DNA from: Pseudodonghicola xiamenensis DSM 18339
Lineage (GTDB): Bacteria; Pseudomonadota; Alphaproteobacteria; Rhodobacterales; Rhodobacteraceae
Assembly: GCF_000429365.1 (NCBI RefSeq)
Contig: NZ_AUBS01000001.1
Coordinates: 186,001-250,000 of the forward strand
DNA: 64,000 nt
Direction: 5' to 3'
This document shows, in pieces, positions 1-8,905 of this stretch (positions are counted from its first letter, which is position 1; each line of letters begins with the position of its first letter). The notes under the pieces are model-generated. The model saw only the letters and a program-made list of their open reading frames with translations, was not told the origin of the DNA and ran no database searches. Both the position numbers and the translations under genes were made by a program.

Positions 1-758
1 GGGCAGAGCTGGCCCGGGGCGTCTGGTTCCCCAACCGCAGCGATTATCACGCCATCTGCGGCACCGAGGAGGCGGCGGCCAGCGCCCGCCGGCAACGCCG
101 GCTGGCGCCGCGGGTTCATACCATGGGCGGGCTGCTGGTTCGGCCCGAATTCGCCGCGGCGGCGCGTCGGCCCGCTGCGCATGAAACGCTGGGGCTCGAT
201 CCGGCGCGCCCGGTGGTGAGCGTGCTTTACGGCGCTCAGGGCAGTGATCGGATGGTCGATCTGGCAAGCGAAATGGCACGTGTGCCGCACCAGGCCCAGG
301 TGGTGTTCCTCTGTGGTCGCAACCAGGCGATCGCGGCGCGGATCGGGGCGATGGAACTGCCTTATCCGGCGCATGTGGTCGGGTTCACCGAACGGGTCCC
401 CGATTATCTTTCGGTGAGCGATCTGTTCATCGGCAAGCCCGGCCCCGGCAGCGTCAGCGAGGCTCTGGCGCTGGGGGTGCCGGTACTGCTGGACCGAAGC
501 CTCGCCCTGCCACAGGAGAAGGCGGTTCTGCGTCATGTTCTTGCGCAGGAGCGGGGGCAGGCGTTCCGGTCGCTGGAGGAGTTCCGGGCGATGTATCGGG
601 CCGCTTTGTCGGCGGCAAAGGGCGCGCGACCACCAGGGCTGGCCAATACGTCGAACAGCGATGTGGTGAGCATTCTGGACAGGATTGCCGCTGCGCGCGA
701 ACCGGTTGCCGCCGGGGCGGGGCCATTCGCCTCCGTGCCCGAGATGAGGCCGGATTGA
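1..758 (+). CDS. MGDG-synthase-like glycosyltransferase, C-terminal part (cut by window edge)
   Basis: The reading frame is open from base 3 to the stop at 756-758 and has no credible start inside the window, so the N-terminal half lies upstream. The visible part resembles the C-terminal nucleotide-sugar-binding half of GT28 enzymes (MGDG synthase / MurG fold): a strand with VSVLYGAQGS, then VVFLCGRN, and the acidic-sugar-nucleotide loop GKPGPGSVSEALALGVPV near bases 430-485. Family knowledge says such enzymes transfer a hexose from UDP-sugar to diacylglycerol at the inner membrane. The next gene, a lipid kinase, starts inside its stop codon (TGATG), so the two are translationally coupled. 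The convergent neighbour is DGD1-like, which supports a glycolipid role. The sugar donor cannot be read from the sequence; a MurG-like or other lipid acceptor is possible. Confidence 0.75.
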   Translation, partial: AELARGVWFPNRSDYHAICGTEEAAASARRQRRLAPRVHTMGGLLVRPEFAAAARRPAAHETLGLDPARPVVSVLYGAQGSDRMVDLASEMARVPHQAQVVFLCGRNQAIAARIGAMELPYPAHVVGFTERVPDYLSVSDLFIGKPGPGSVSEALALGVPVLLDRSLALPQEKAVLRHVLAQERGQAFRSLEEFRAMYRAALSAAKGARPPGLANTSNSDVVSILDRIAAAREPVAAGAGPFASVPEMRPD

Positions 759-1690
759 TGAGCGGTCTCGGCGGGGGGCTCGAAGGCGGTATCGGCGGGC
801 CCGGCTCGGAGCGGGTGCTGCGCTTTCGCATCATTCACAACCCCCGTGCGGCGATGAAACGCGCGGTCCGGTTCAACGCGGTTCTGGCCGAACTGCGCGC
901 CGCCGGGCACGAGTATGAGATCGTGACAACCGCCAGGGCGGGGGATGCGGCCTCATTCGCCCGCCAGACGACCCGTGACATGGCCGATGTGCTGGTGGTG
1001 GCCGGCGGTGACGGCACGGTGAACGACGCGCTGCAGGGCATCGGGCCCACAACGCCACCATTGGGGATCTTGCCGTTGGGCACCGCGAATGTCCTGGCGC
1101 ATGAAATCGGCATCGGCACCGATCCGGGGCGGATCGCGCGCTGCCTGATGCAGGGCGCGATCCTGCCGGTGCGTCCGGGGGTGGTGAACGGGCATCGCTT
1201 CATGATGATGGCGGGCGTCGGGCTGGACGCGCAGGTGGTCTCGGACCTTAGGCGCGGCATCAAGAGACGGTTTGGCAAGGCGGCCTATCTGATCGAGGTG
1301 ACCCGAACGCTCAGACGCTGGCCCTGCGATGATATCTGCCTGACTGCCGATGGCGGGGAGGATCATCGTGCCGCCACGGTGGTGATCAGCCGCGGGAAAC
1401 GCTATGGTGGGCGTTTCGTGCTGGCGCCGGGCGGCGATATCGCCATGCCGCGTTTTCATATCACCCTGTTTCCCACTGGCCGGCCGATATCGGTTTTCGC
1501 CCGTTTCGTGGCGATCCCGCTGGGGTTGGTGCATCGGCTCAAGCTGGTGCAGCAGTTCGAGACCGAGGGGGTGATGATCGAAGGCCCGGCCGGTGATCCG
1601 GTGCAGGCCGATGGCGATATCGTGGCCAGGCTGCCGGCGCGGATCGGGCTCTGCCCCGAGCCGGTCTATCTCTGTGTGCCCCGAGGTTAG
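758..1690 (+). CDS. Diacylglycerol kinase-family lipid kinase
   Basis: This is a 310-residue protein of the DagK catalytic-domain family (YegS/DgkB-like). It shows the nucleotide-binding signature GGDGTVNDALQG near residue 87 and the later GTANVLAHEIGI motif. These soluble enzymes phosphorylate diacylglycerol or related lipids with ATP. I chose the ATG at 758 rather than the TTG one codon earlier; it overlaps the preceding stop by one base, as TGATG. The gene ends in a four-base convergent overlap with the DGD1-like gene (stop codons overlap at 1687-1690). Because the preceding enzyme probably consumes diacylglycerol to make glycolipid, a kinase acting on the same pool would set the balance between glycolipid and phospholipid; that link is inference. 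Confidence 0.85.
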   Translation: MSGLGGGLEGGIGGPGSERVLRFRIIHNPRAAMKRAVRFNAVLAELRAAGHEYEIVTTARAGDAASFARQTTRDMADVLVVAGGDGTVNDALQGIGPTTPPLGILPLGTANVLAHEIGIGTDPGRIARCLMQGAILPVRPGVVNGHRFMMMAGVGLDAQVVSDLRRGIKRRFGKAAYLIEVTRTLRRWPCDDICLTADGGEDHRAATVVISRGKRYGGRFVLAPGGDIAMPRFHITLFPTGRPISVFARFVAIPLGLVHRLKLVQQFETEGVMIEGPAGDPVQADGDIVARLPARIGLCPEPVYLCVPRG

Positions 1691-2865
1691 GCGATGGCCG
1701 GCTCGGCCCGGGGCGCAGGTGCATCTGTCAATCCGCAGAGCTGGGCCAGCCTGCGGCAGGCCTGCATCCAGTCGAAATCACGCCGCGCTGCCTCCGGCGG
1801 TTCGGGAACCTGCGCCACCGCGTGCCGCAAGGCCGCGACCGCACCATCCAGATCATCGTAGAAATGGGCGTTGGGATAGGCGTGGAACGGCAGGTTGCCG
1901 GGACATTCCGGCAGCACCACATGGCGCCCGGCCACCAGTGCATCCGCCGTGGCCGTGCACAGAACCTCGCTTTTCGAGGGGTTCAGCATGACGCGATAGC
2001 CGCCGATGTCTTCCCAGAACCGGCGGTTTGGTCCCTTGAGAGTCAGTGGTGCGGGCTCGCGGCGCAGAAGGTCGCGAAAGGCGGCCTCATCCCGGCCCGC
2101 GCCGATGACATCCATCGGCAGCGCCGCGCGTCTGGCGATCCGGGCCAGATCCTCAAGCCCCTTTTCCCACAGGAAGGCGCCCAGGAAATAGACCGCATCG
2201 GTTTCGGGCCCGACTGGCGGCACATGGGCATAGCCGCGCGACACCCCGGTGATCCGCTCGACCGGCATGGTCAGGCCGGGCAGCGTCAGCGCCGGCGACA
2301 GGCTGAGCGGCAGGTCGATCCGCAGCCGCACGGCGCGCCCGTGCAGAAAGGACACCAGTTGCGCGACGCGCCCGGGGATGGGCAGGTCGGAGGAGCGGAT
2401 ATAGGTCTCGTAATCGGTCATCGACAGGCCCAGGGTGCGATCCGCCCGGATATGCCCGCGCCGTCGGGTGAACGGATACCAGCACAGATGTTCGGGTTCG
2501 CTCGCGATCAGGCTTTGTGCGGGGGGGGCTGCGCCAAACACATCCTCCATTGGCACGATGGACTTCAGCCGGGCGGCATAGGTGCTGCGATAGGGTCTGC
2601 ATTCGGGCAGCTCGGGACAGCCGAGCGCGGCCGCCTCGGCCCGCAACCAATCCACCTGTTCGCCGAAATCGGCAAACCGCCGTTCGCCCCACAAGCGGTT
2701 CTGTGATGCGGCATCGAGCCAGGGCAGAAGATAAGCGACCCGATACCCGAGCGCAGCCAGTCCGCAGGCATGCCAGAGCGAAATGAAGGAGGGGCCGGTC
2801 ATCCAGGGCAGCGCCGCGGATGTCAGAACCACGGCGTCGTAGCGCCCTGCCTCGCGGTTGCGCAT
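1687..2865 (-). CDS. DGD1-like (digalactosyldiacylglycerol synthase-type) glycosyltransferase
   Basis: The protein (392 residues from the ATG at 2865) carries several blocks characteristic of plant and bacterial DGD1-type GT4 enzymes: TSAALPWMTG near residue 15, EPEHLCWY near residue 123, a YFLGAFLWEKG donor-domain strand, and YRVMLNPSKSEVLCTATADAL followed by an FHAYPNAHFYDD block. Plant DGD1 adds a second galactose to monogalactosyldiacylglycerol. I chose the start at 2865 because a GGGGGAAG ribosome-binding site precedes it and the homology begins just after it; an in-frame ATG at 2922 would add 19 non-conserved residues. The gene converges with the lipid kinase, so it has its own promoter. 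Assignment to glycolipid assembly is from family motifs plus context; the sugar and linkage are not known. Confidence 0.75.
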   Translation of the reverse strand: MRNREAGRYDAVVLTSAALPWMTGPSFISLWHACGLAALGYRVAYLLPWLDAASQNRLWGERRFADFGEQVDWLRAEAAALGCPELPECRPYRSTYAARLKSIVPMEDVFGAAPPAQSLIASEPEHLCWYPFTRRRGHIRADRTLGLSMTDYETYIRSSDLPIPGRVAQLVSFLHGRAVRLRIDLPLSLSPALTLPGLTMPVERITGVSRGYAHVPPVGPETDAVYFLGAFLWEKGLEDLARIARRAALPMDVIGAGRDEAAFRDLLRREPAPLTLKGPNRRFWEDIGGYRVMLNPSKSEVLCTATADALVAGRHVVLPECPGNLPFHAYPNAHFYDDLDGAVAALRHAVAQVPEPPEAARRDFDWMQACRRLAQLCGLTDAPAPRAEPAIA

Positions 2866-3028
2866 CGGTCTTCCCCCGGTTCCCCAACGGCCCCGGTCAG
2901 CTTCCCTTGCGGTGGCGGACAACGCAATGGCAAATCGGCCGGGATCGGCAGATGTTCTGGAAAATTATAGAAAGAGGAAACCCGGGTGGTCCGGAGAGGC
3001 GGGCGTGAGGCCCGAAACCGGGAGGGAG

Positions 3029-3104
<76 letters not shown>

Positions 3105-3198
3105 GTGGCGCACTGATTACCCATTCGCGGCGAAGGGTGCAAGAGCGGTTTCCACTTCGCTGAGACGATTGCGCGCCCGGTGCGGCGCCAGGCGTGCA

Positions 3199-3786
3199 TC
3201 AGTGCCCGGACAGGCCCCCGGCACGGCGCCGGACACGGGCCAAAATGCGGTCGAGCGAGGCATATCCGCCGCCGGTCGTCACCAGCACGGCCAGCAGCCA
3301 GACCCAGACCAGCCGTTGGTCGAAGACCACCCCGTCCGGGTGACGGTCGAAGAGCGCGCCCAATGTCTCGGGGCCGATGCCATGGCCATAGATGTCGGTA
3401 AGCGTCATCACCACGACAAAGCCGATCATGCCAATCGACGACAGCCGGGTGAAGAGACCGAGCAGGATGAAAAGCGGCAGCATGAACTCGGCCAGGGTGC
3501 CGGCGGCGACGATCAGATGGGCGACGGGCCCCAGCGCCGAGACGTCATAGCCGGCCTGTTCGAATTGGCGTGGAAAGATCTGGGCATAGGCGTTCAGCGA
3601 CAGCCCTCCCATGTCGATCTTGGTTCGGGCCGAGGCCCAGAAATATCCCAGCAGGAGCGAGGAGAACACCAGCCGGCCGGACAGGCCGATCAGCGCGGGC
3701 GCACGCCCCGGGGGTGGCGTCTCGAGGCGGATCAGCCGATCGAGCAGATGCCGGGGCATGGGGCGGGACAGGCGACTGTCGGTCAT
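3199..3786 (-). CDS. DoxX-family membrane protein of the bufferin locus
   Basis: A 195-residue integral membrane protein of the DoxX family with about four hydrophobic segments (for example the LIVAAGTLAEFMLPLFILLG stretch). Its start at 3786 overlaps the stop of the DUF2063 gene by four bases (ATGA), so it is the last gene of the bufA-bufB-bufC-doxX operon. A much longer in-frame extension upstream is only the shadow of the DUF2063 gene. DoxX proteins accompany many bufferin loci; their role is not established, though a redox or quinone-linked function in the membrane is often proposed. Confidence 0.85.
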   Translation of the reverse strand: MTDSRLSRPMPRHLLDRLIRLETPPPGRAPALIGLSGRLVFSSLLLGYFWASARTKIDMGGLSLNAYAQIFPRQFEQAGYDVSALGPVAHLIVAAGTLAEFMLPLFILLGLFTRLSSIGMIGFVVVMTLTDIYGHGIGPETLGALFDRHPDGVVFDQRLVWVWLLAVLVTTGGGYASLDRILARVRRRAGGLSGH

Positions 3787-4513
3787 GGGTGGTCTCCTTC
3801 GGGGGCGATCAGCGCGCCGGCGGAGAACAGGCAGGCAAAGATCGCTGCATGATCGGCCTGGGTCGGCAGAGCATGGGCCAGGGGTTCGCCTCGGGCAAGG
3901 GCCTTCAGGGTGGCATCGGTGCCGCGCGGGGCGGGCTGGGCGCAGACTTCCATCGCCGGGCGGCAGATCAGAACCTCGCCCGCAGGGGCCTGGGCCAGGG
4001 CGGGCAGGTCGCTGTTTCGGGCCCAGATCGACAGCGCGGGGTGGCGGGTCACGATCACCCGGGCCGAGGGATGCGGTCGCGGGCGGAGACGGGCGAGCCG
4101 GTCGGGGGAGAGCCGCGCCAGATCGCCGCCTGCCAGAGGTGCCGCATCGGCGGCGTGACAGGAGAACCGCAGCGCCTGTTCCAGCATCGCCACCTCGGGC
4201 AGATAGAGCAGGGCTGCCACCGGGGGAAAGCTGCGCAGCCAGTCGGGGAAGTCCGCGCCATAGTAGGCCAGGACCGGGCTTTTGGGCGGATGCGCGCGCA
4301 GGAACTCCCGCGCCATCGCGGCGAAGAACCGCGCGCCCACCAGGGTTTCGATCACCGGAAACGCCTGCCGCAGCGCGTCGATCAGCGAAACGGTGACGGA
4401 ATTGCGATAGATGCCGAAACGCGCCTCTGCCGACGGTGCTCGCGGTGCCCGGATGCCATCGGGAACCGGGACCTTTGGTGCCAGCAGCGCCCGGCTGAAT
4501 GCCGCCTGACGGC

Positions 4514-4517
<4 letters not shown>
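3783..4517 (-). CDS. bufC: BufC-type protein (DUF2063), bufferin maturation partner
   Basis: A 244-residue soluble protein with the DUF2063 N-terminal domain: the block RFGIYRNSVTVSLIDALRQAFP near residues 33-54 and the following AMAREFLRAHPPKSPVLAYYG are typical. Family knowledge: DUF2063 proteins act with a DUF692 (MNIO) enzyme, probably as precursor-recognition partner, to modify cysteines of a small exported peptide (bufferin). It overlaps bufB upstream and doxX downstream by four bases each (ATGA), giving tight translational coupling. Confidence 0.88.
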
Positions 4518-5392
<875 letters not shown>

Positions 5393-5451
5393 GTTGTCCT
5401 CCTTTCTGGACGGTGGCGCGACGGCTGGGGTGCCGCCGCGCCCCCCGGGGC

Positions 5452-5757
5452 TCAGCCTTCGGGCAAATCGCGGTCGAGCGCCGTCAGCGAGCCCATGCGC
5501 GGGGTGCCGTCGGCCATCGCCGGCAGCTCCATCGTGGTGCAGGTGCCTTCGGGCACCAGCAGCCAGGCGTTGCCCTGGTAATCCAGTTTCGAGGTGCCGG
5601 CGCAGGTGGTGCCCGGACCCGCTGCACAGCCGTTCTGCCCCGCCATCGCGACGCCAAAGCATTTCTCCTGGCCAGCGGCATGGGCGGGCAGGGTCATCTG
5701 GGCCAGTCCCGCCGCGAGGGCACCGGCAAGCGCGAGGTGTTTGGTTTGGATGCTCAT
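5452..5757 (-). CDS. bufA: Bufferin precursor BufA (DUF2282)
   Basis: A 101-residue exported precursor: a signal peptide of about 27 residues ending in LPAHAA, then the DUF2282 core with [32 protein letters not shown] and EGTCTT. The four core cysteines are the residues that DUF692 enzymes are known to modify. Family knowledge: bufferins bind copper or related metals in the periplasm and protect against metal stress. The C-terminal tail (about 20 residues after the last Cys) is longer than in the shortest relatives. It is the first gene of the operon and has a well-matched sigma-F-type promoter upstream (5806-5833). Confidence 0.93.
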   Translation of the reverse strand: MSIQTKHLALAGALAAGLAQMTLPAHAAGQEKCFGVAMAGQNGCAAGPGTTCAGTSKLDYQGNAWLLVPEGTCTTMELPAMADGTPRMGSLTALDRDLPEG

Positions 5758-5805
5758 GTCTGGATACTCCGTTTTGAGGTGCAGACTTCGCTGTCTGCAT
5801 CGGGG

Positions 5806-5833
5806 TATTCGGGCGCCGGAGCGGATTTGTTAC
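5806..5833 (-). promoter_or_regulatory. Sigma-F-type ECF promoter for bufABC-doxX
   Basis: On the minus strand GTAACA (5833-5828) is separated by exactly 16 bases from CGAATA (5811-5806). This fits the GTAACC-N16-CGAA pattern known for Caulobacter sigma F, whose regulon includes bufferin operons. It lies about 45 bases upstream of the bufA ATG and faces away from the identical-layout promoter of the sigma gene. Confidence 0.75.
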
Positions 5834-5877
5834 GCGGCTCGCGCGTCTGTGAAAGACCGAAATATTTCCGGTGGGCT

Positions 5878-5905
5878 GTAACGCGGCGGCCGGACTTCGC
5901 GTATA
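5878..5905 (+). promoter_or_regulatory. Sigma-F-type autoregulatory promoter of the sigma factor gene
   Basis: GTAACG (5878-5883), 16 bases, then CGTATA (5900-5905): the same architecture as the divergent bufA promoter. The expected transcription start (about 5911-5913) falls on or next to the ATG at 5913, so the message would be leaderless or almost so. Confidence 0.7.
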
Positions 5906-5912
5906 CTGGGGT

Positions 5913-6467
5913 ATGACAGCGAAAGATGCCGAGATCGAAGTGTTGATGCGGCAGGGGCTTGCGGGGGATCGCAGAGCCTATGCCCGCTGCCTTGCGCTGT
6001 TGGTTCCCAGAATGCGGGCAATGGCGCATCGCGATCTGCCGGCGCATCTGACGCATCTGGTCGAGGATGTGGTCCAGGAGGCCCTGTTGTCGATCCATCT
6101 CAAGCGCGGCAGCTGGGATCTGGCGCGCCCCTTGTTGCCCTGGGTCCGGGTGATCATACGCCACAAGGCGATCGACATGCTGCGTGCGACCCCGCGCGCC
6201 CGGCATGACCCGATCGAGGATTACGCCGATCTGGGGGCGCCCGAGGTCGATCCGCTGGCGGGGCTGCATCTTGAACAGGCGCTGGCGCGGCTGTCGGATC
6301 GTGATGCGGCGTTGGTGCGCCAGCACGCGGTGCAGGGGGTGGATGCGGACAGCCTGTCGCGCAGCTTCGATCTGAGCCCGGGCGCCCTACGGGTGGCCCT
6401 GCATCGGGCGCTGCGGCGCCTGGCCGAGGCGGCGAGAAAGGAAGAGGAATGGAAACCGACGAGCTGA
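5913..6467 (+). CDS. ECF sigma factor (SigF-like)
   Basis: A 184-residue ECF sigma factor with region 2 (HLTHLVEDVVQEALLSIHLKRGSWD near residue 44) and region 4 (VDADSLSRSFDLSPGALRVALHRALRRL near residue 150). I start it at the ATG at 5913, which is preceded by a promoter rather than a ribosome-binding site. It overlaps the anti-sigma gene by 19 bases. The combination with an NrsF-type anti-sigma and a divergent bufferin operon matches the sigma F system of Caulobacter, which answers to heavy-metal and oxidative stress. Self-activation is inferred from the matching promoters on both sides. Confidence 0.9.
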   Translation: MTAKDAEIEVLMRQGLAGDRRAYARCLALLVPRMRAMAHRDLPAHLTHLVEDVVQEALLSIHLKRGSWDLARPLLPWVRVIIRHKAIDMLRATPRARHDPIEDYADLGAPEVDPLAGLHLEQALARLSDRDAALVRQHAVQGVDADSLSRSFDLSPGALRVALHRALRRLAEAARKEEEWKPTS

Positions 6468-7051
6468 TCGCCGCCTTGGCGGCGGATGATACCGCCCCAA
6501 AACGCCCGCGGCTGGTCTGGCGGCTGTTGCCGGGGGCGGTGGTGTCGGTGATCCTGATGGCGCTGTTCTGGGGTGTCCGGCCCGATTGGGGACAGGCGGT
6601 GCAGAACCTGCCGGTGTTGACCAAACAGGGCCTGCCGGTCGTGCTGCTGCTTCTGGCCGCGCTGCTGTTGCGCCAAGGCGCGCCGGGGAGAAAGCCGATG
6701 CTTGGCCTTTTCGCGGGGATCGCTGGCGCGGTGGCCCTGGCCTGGGGGATCGCCGTGCTGCGGGGCGGCGATATCATGGGGCAGAGCGCCTGGCAGTGCC
6801 TGCTGTCGATCCCGGTACTGGCGCTGCCGATGGCGGTGCCTCTGTTTTGGGGACTGCGCCATCGGGTCGAACCGCAGCCGGCGCGGACCGGCATGGTGGC
6901 TGGGCTGTTCGCGGGGGCCGCCGGCGCCGCCATCTACGCGCTGCACTGCGATGAGGACAGCGCAGCGTTTTTCCTGTTGTGGTACGGGCTTGGCATTGCG
7001 GCTTGCGGCGTTGCCGGGCGCATCGCGGGGGCCCGGCTGCTCGGGGTTTGA
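6449..7051 (+). CDS. nrsF: NrsF-family membrane anti-sigma factor (DUF1109)
   Basis: A 200-residue protein with a short cytoplasmic N-terminus (METDELIAALAADDTAPK) and about six membrane segments, plus the conserved LHCDEDSAAFFLLWYGLG block near residue 168 typical of DUF1109/NrsF. NrsF proteins hold their ECF sigma at the membrane; in Caulobacter two cysteines are needed for release. Here cysteines are visible at QSAWQCLL, ALHCDED and AACGV. A strong GGAAGAGG ribosome-binding site inside the sigma gene precedes the ATG. Confidence 0.88.
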   Translation: METDELIAALAADDTAPKRPRLVWRLLPGAVVSVILMALFWGVRPDWGQAVQNLPVLTKQGLPVVLLLLAALLLRQGAPGRKPMLGLFAGIAGAVALAWGIAVLRGGDIMGQSAWQCLLSIPVLALPMAVPLFWGLRHRVEPQPARTGMVAGLFAGAAGAAIYALHCDEDSAAFFLLWYGLGIAACGVAGRIAGARLLGV

Positions 7052-7072
7052 GGGCTGCGGCGGCCCGGCGGC

Positions 7073-8695
7073 TCAGATGCGCATGCGCGGGACATCGTTT
7101 GGATCGAGCCGCAGATCGACCAGCACCGGACGGTCACGTGCTGCGATCGCGGCAAGCGCTGCATCGAGATCGCCGGGAGAGCGCACCTCGATCCCAAGCC
7201 CGCCCAGCGAGGTGGCGACCTCGGCGAAGGAGGGCCAGTCGAATTGGGTCAGTCCCGGGTCCATCTGCCGGTCAAGGAACTGGATATGCTCGGCCCCATA
7301 GGCGGAGTCGTTGGCGACGATGACGATCAGATCGAGCCCGAGCCTGACAGCCGTGTTGAACTCGTTCAGCCCGCCCATCATGAAACCGCCATCCCCGGTG
7401 AACAGCACGACCGGCCGGTCCGGCGCGGCAAGGCCGGCGCCGATCGCTTCTTGCAGGCCGAGCCCGATCGAGCCGAAATTCGCCGTGACCACGAAGCTTT
7501 GCGGGTCGGGGGCGGAGATCCGGCACCAGACCTCGGTCATAAAGCGGCCGCCGTCGGTGACCAGGATGCGATCCTTCGGCAGCGCCTGTTCCAGCCGCTC
7601 CAGCGTTGGGACATAGCCGATATAGCCTTCGTTGGTGCGCATCGGCGGGGTCGGATGGGCCCTCAGGGTTTCGGTATCGAGCTCTCGGGTGAAGCCGCTC
7701 GGCGCGATCTCCGCTTCGTCGAGCCAATAGACGATGGTTTCGGCGGTGAGCCCGGCATCGGCCAGAAGCGCGGCATCGGGATGGGTGCCGCCGCCGATGG
7801 CGGTGGGTTCGATATCCACCTGTACGATCCGCTTGTCCCGCATCAGCTTGCCGCGGTCGGTGGTGAAATCATGCAGACCGGTGCCGAAGCAGACGATGCA
7901 ATCGGCCTTTGCGATCAGATCATAGGCGGCCGGGGTCGACAGGGTGCCGAAGATGTCCATGTTGTAGGGATGCCCGCTGAACAGCCCCTTGGCCTTCAGC
8001 GTGGTGGCCAGAGGCGCTTCGAGCCGGTCGGCCAGACGGATCAGCTTGTCTCGCGCCCCGGTGGCGCCAGCGCCGGCCAGGATCAGCGGGCGCCGGGCCG
8101 AGGCGATCATGCCGATGGCTTCGTCCAGCGTGTCGCCCTCGGCCACGCCGCCTGGGGTGGTGAAGACATCCAGCACGCGGCAGTCGTGCGTGATCTCGGT
8201 CCACATGAAATCGGCAGGCATATTCAGCACCACCGGGCGCCGTTCGACCCGGGCGCGGTAAAAGGCGCGGGCGACATCGCGGCCGGCGGTTTCCGGCGCC
8301 CGCAGCTGTTCGAAGCCGGCACCGGTGGCCTTGACCAGCTCGCGCTGGTCGATGCCCTGCAGGTGGCGGGGATTGATGACCGGGGTGTCGCCGGCCAGCA
8401 GCACCATGGGGATATGGCCGCGGGCGCCTTCGGTCAGTGCGGTCATGCAGTTGGTCAGGGCCGGTCCGTGGGTGACCGTCGCCACCCCGACCTGACCCGA
8501 CACATGGGCATAGGCCAGCGCCATCAGGACCGAACTGCCCTCATGGGCGACGGGGACGAACCGTCCGCCGCAGTCGCGCACGAAGTGATCGACCAGGAAG
8601 AGATTGGCGTCGCCCATCAGCCCGAACATCGTCCCGGTGCCATGGTCGCACAGGGCGCGGGCAATGGACTGATAAACATGGATCTTGTCACTCAT
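7073..8695 (-). CDS. Thiamine-diphosphate-dependent enzyme, acetolactate-synthase-like
   Basis: A 540-residue ThDP enzyme with the standard three domains: a pyrimidine-binding domain with the catalytic Glu in AHEGSS (residue 52), a central NAD/FAD-like domain (RRPLILAGAGATGARD), and the diphosphate domain with GDGGFMMGGLNEF followed by ANDSAYG, the Mg-binding GDG...N motif near residue 430. Start at 8695 chosen by homology. It stands alone, convergent with nrsF and upstream of the tct terminator, so it is not an ilvB paired with ilvN; decarboxylase, carboligase or phosphonopyruvate-type activity is equally possible. The substrate cannot be told from motifs. Confidence 0.8.
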   Translation of the reverse strand: MSDKIHVYQSIARALCDHGTGTMFGLMGDANLFLVDHFVRDCGGRFVPVAHEGSSVLMALAYAHVSGQVGVATVTHGPALTNCMTALTEGARGHIPMVLLAGDTPVINPRHLQGIDQRELVKATGAGFEQLRAPETAGRDVARAFYRARVERRPVVLNMPADFMWTEITHDCRVLDVFTTPGGVAEGDTLDEAIGMIASARRPLILAGAGATGARDKLIRLADRLEAPLATTLKAKGLFSGHPYNMDIFGTLSTPAAYDLIAKADCIVCFGTGLHDFTTDRGKLMRDKRIVQVDIEPTAIGGGTHPDAALLADAGLTAETIVYWLDEAEIAPSGFTRELDTETLRAHPTPPMRTNEGYIGYVPTLERLEQALPKDRILVTDGGRFMTEVWCRISAPDPQSFVVTANFGSIGLGLQEAIGAGLAAPDRPVVLFTGDGGFMMGGLNEFNTAVRLGLDLIVIVANDSAYGAEHIQFLDRQMDPGLTQFDWPSFAEVATSLGGLGIEVRSPGDLDAALAAIAARDRPVLVDLRLDPNDVPRMRI

Positions 8696-8845
8696 CGGGG
8701 TCTCTCCTGCCGGTTTGGGCCTGAATATCCCAAGTCCGATGCGTGGAATGCGCAAACTGAGGCGGCAGGGGCGGGATCTTTGCGTGACATCGGAGGAAAG
8801 GCGCCCGCAGGCGCGCAAATCGCGCATGACAGGGGCTGTCGCACG

Positions 8846-8885
8846 AAAAAGCCGCCGGCCGCAACGTCAACGTCCGGCCGGCGGC
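8846..8885 (-). terminator. Intrinsic terminator of the tctCBA operon
   Basis: A perfect 10-bp stem (8851-8860 with 8876-8885, GCCGCCGGCC/GGCCGGCGGC) followed on the minus strand by TTTTT (8850-8846), 20 bases past the tctA stop. Confidence 0.9.
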
Positions 8886-8905
8886 GTATCAGCTACGGGC
8901 GCGGA

